Below the pieces are notes generated by a model. It was given only the letters and a program-made list of their open reading frames with translations, had not been told where the DNA came from and searched no databases. From positions 1 to 6,721 of the forward strand of contig CADBNG010000463.1 in assembly GCA_902795985.1 (NCBI GenBank): a stretch of DNA of 6,721 nt. The letters run 5' to 3'. Shown piece after piece: positions 5,097-6,721 of the stretch. Origin of the DNA: an uncultured Lachnospiraceae bacterium. Lineage in GTDB: Bacteria > Bacillota_A > Clostridia > Lachnospirales > Lachnospiraceae. How positions within the stretch are numbered: position 1 is the first letter of the stretch; every line of letters begins with the position of its first letter. Both the position numbers and the translations under genes were made by a program.

Positions 5097-6721
5097 AAAA
5101 GACGTTTTCCGGAAAAGGCTGGAGGAGAATTACGAAGAACTGCGGGCTCTTTATTTCTCCCTTTATCACGATGAAATTGCTTTCCGGTATTTTCTGGGCC
5201 TGCTGGAGCAGGCGTATCGCGCCCGGAAAACCGCCCTTCGCCGGCGGGATTCCGCAGCCGTTAAAAATCCGGGACGCATCTTCTCCCAGAATTTTCTCGG
5301 GATGATGATGTATACGGAGAATTTCGCCGGGACTCTGAACGGGGTTCTGGAAAAGCTGCCCTATCTGAAGGAATGCGGCGTAAACTATCTTCACCTTATG
5401 CCCCTGCTGGATTCCCCGGCGGATAAAAGCGACGGCGGCTACGCCGTCTCGGATTACCGGAAAGTCCGGCCGGATCTCGGAACCATGGAGGATCTGGAAG
5501 CGCTGACCGATGCCTGCCACAAAAAGGGCATGATGGTCTGTCTTGATTTTGTCATGAACCATACCAGCGAAGAGCATGAATGGGCAAAGGCGGCGCGAAA
5601 GGGAGACCCGGTTGCGCAGGCGCGATATTTCTTTTATGACGACTGGACCATCCCGGATCAATTCCAGAAGACACTTCCGGAGGTCTTCCCGTCTACGGCT
5701 CCGGGGAACTATACCTGGCTGGACGACTGCAAAAAAATCGTCATGACCTCCTTTTACCCGTTTCAGTGGGACTTAAATTACGCGAACCCCATGGTGTTCA
5801 ACGACATGACGGACAACCTGCTGTATCTGGCCAACAGGGGCATCGATATCGTCCGTCTGGACGCGGTTCCGTATATCTGGAAGACCCTCGGAACCAACTG
5901 CCGGAATCTTCCGGAGGTTCATACCCTCGTACGGATGATGAACCTGGCCTGCAGCATTGTCTGTCCCAGTGTCATGCTGCTTGGGGAAGTCGTGATGGAA
6001 CCCCGGGAAGTCATGCCCTATTTCGGTTCGCCCGGAAAGCCCGAATGCGACATGCTCTACAACGTAACGACCATGTGTACGGTCTGGAATACCCTGGCAA
6101 CCGGGGATGTCCGGCTTCTGTATCACCAGATCCGGCAGATTGAACAGCTTCCGTCCGGCTGCCTGTTCCAGAATTATATCCGCTGTCATGATGATATTGG
6201 CTGGGGACTGGATTACCGGTTCCTCGAACAGTTCGGGATGCGGGAAGCCCCGCACAAAAAATACCTGAACGACTGGTTTACCGGCAAATGGCCCGGCGCC
6301 CGGTCCCGGGGCGAGCTGTACAACGACTTTGAGGCCCTTCAGGATGCCCGGCTGTGCGGAACGACCGCTTCCCTTTGCGGAATTGAAACCGCTCTGTATG
6401 AAAAAAATGAATCCGCTCTTCGTATAGGAATTGCTGCCGATCTGATGCTGCATGCCCTGATTTTCACGCTGAGCGGCATTCCGGTTCTGTACAGCGGGGA
6501 TGAGATCGGAATGCTGAACGATTATGACTATCATTATGACCCGGAAAAGTCCGCGGACAGCCGGTTTATCCACCGTGGAGTCTTTGACTGGGATCTCGCG
6601 GAAACGCGTCATCAGCCCGGTACCTATGCCGCATCGGTTTTCCACGGCTTATCCGCCCTGGCCGCCGTCCGGAAGGCATCGGAACTCTTCCGTGCCGACG
6701 CTTCAATGTATGCGGTTGAAA
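5086..6721 (+). CDS. Amylosucrase-type GH13 subfamily 4 protein (3' partial)
   Basis: Alpha-amylase-superfamily transglucosylase; amylosucrases turn sucrose into alpha-1,4-glucan plus fructose. 545 residues are visible and the frame runs off the window; Neisseria polysaccharea amylosucrase (NpAS, about 636 residues) suggests most of the C-terminal beta-domain is missing. An N-terminal helical domain (about 1-60, FLGLLEQAYRARK) precedes the barrel. By my recalled alignment to NpAS, the pocket is complete: Asp116 (NpAS D144), His159 (H187), Arg257 (R284), nucleophile Asp259 (D286), acid/base Glu301 (E328), His368-Asp369 (H392-D393) and Arg493 (R509), which in NpAS pairs with D144 to close the pocket. 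The B' region (about 370-436) has the same length as in NpAS, arguing against sucrose phosphorylase. Acceptor-side positions differ: Pro198, Pro262-Tyr263, Lys391. No signal peptide, so probably cytosolic. Sucrose hydrolase of the same subfamily is the main alternative. Confidence 0.92.
   Translation, partial: MADKKDVFRKRLEENYEELRALYFSLYHDEIAFRYFLGLLEQAYRARKTALRRRDSAAVKNPGRIFSQNFLGMMMYTENFAGTLNGVLEKLPYLKECGVNYLHLMPLLDSPADKSDGGYAVSDYRKVRPDLGTMEDLEALTDACHKKGMMVCLDFVMNHTSEEHEWAKAARKGDPVAQARYFFYDDWTIPDQFQKTLPEVFPSTAPGNYTWLDDCKKIVMTSFYPFQWDLNYANPMVFNDMTDNLLYLANRGIDIVRLDAVPYIWKTLGTNCRNLPEVHTLVRMMNLACSIVCPSVMLLGEVVMEPREVMPYFGSPGKPECDMLYNVTTMCTVWNTLATGDVRLLYHQIRQIEQLPSGCLFQNYIRCHDDIGWGLDYRFLEQFGMREAPHKKYLNDWFTGKWPGARSRGELYNDFEALQDARLCGTTASLCGIETALYEKNESALRIGIAADLMLHALIFTLSGIPVLYSGDEIGMLNDYDYHYDPEKSADSRFIHRGVFDWDLAETRHQPGTYAASVFHGLSALAAVRKASELFRADASMYAVE

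Noticed and set aside
4792..5661. 289-codon minus-strand open frame over the kinase/GH13 junction
   Set aside because: It spans two conserved sense genes and their overlap, with no recognisable domain; a shadow of sense codon bias.
5773..6645. 290-codon minus-strand open frame inside the GH13 gene
   Set aside because: It is long, but it lies exactly opposite the conserved GH13 catalytic region and shows no recognisable domain.

Overview
The window is a stretch of a carbohydrate-uptake and sucrose/fructooligosaccharide-processing operon, with every supported gene on the + strand. Organism: the set of a carbohydrate ABC permease, a DUF624 membrane protein, an MsmK/UgpC-type ATPase and cytosolic GH32, PfkB and GH13 proteins, with AAAGGAG-like ribosome binding sites, points to a Bacillota bacterium. 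A gut or rumen member of the Clostridia (Lachnospiraceae-like) with moderately high GC is my best guess, but this is inference; there is no rRNA or other phylogenetic marker.

Layout. 1-593: C-terminal two-thirds of an MalG/MsmG-type inner-membrane sugar permease; its start lies outside the window. 636-1259: DUF624 (YesL-like) membrane protein. 1290-2408: the transporter's ATPase, complete, with the C-terminal regulatory/TOBE region. 2409-2510: the only sizeable gap, holding two inverted repeats, the second a strong terminator- or attenuator-like hairpin. 2511-4082: cytosolic GH32 beta-fructofuranosidase/sucrose hydrolase. 4119-5096: PfkB-family fructokinase. 5086 to the window end: an amylosucrase-type GH13 subfamily 4 protein, 545 residues visible, open at the 3' end, overlapping the kinase gene by 11 bases.

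How the genes may work together (inference from families and order). The ABC system imports an unphosphorylated fructosyl sugar, probably sucrose or short fructooligosaccharides. In the cytosol the GH32 enzyme releases fructose (and glucose from sucrose), while the amylosucrase homologue could move the glucosyl unit of sucrose onto an alpha-glucan and release fructose. The fructokinase would feed fructose from both routes into glycolysis as fructose 6-phosphate. The locus would therefore have two alternative fates for the glucose half of sucrose: free glucose, or glucan made without nucleotide-sugar activation.

The most interesting points are the apparently intracellular amylosucrase homologue with a fully conserved catalytic pocket but changed acceptor-side residues, and the hairpins separating the transport genes from the enzyme genes. 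No tRNA, rRNA, CRISPR array, insertion sequence or transcription regulator is visible. I do not see a fundamentally new system; this is a recognisable catabolic operon with a few unusual features.
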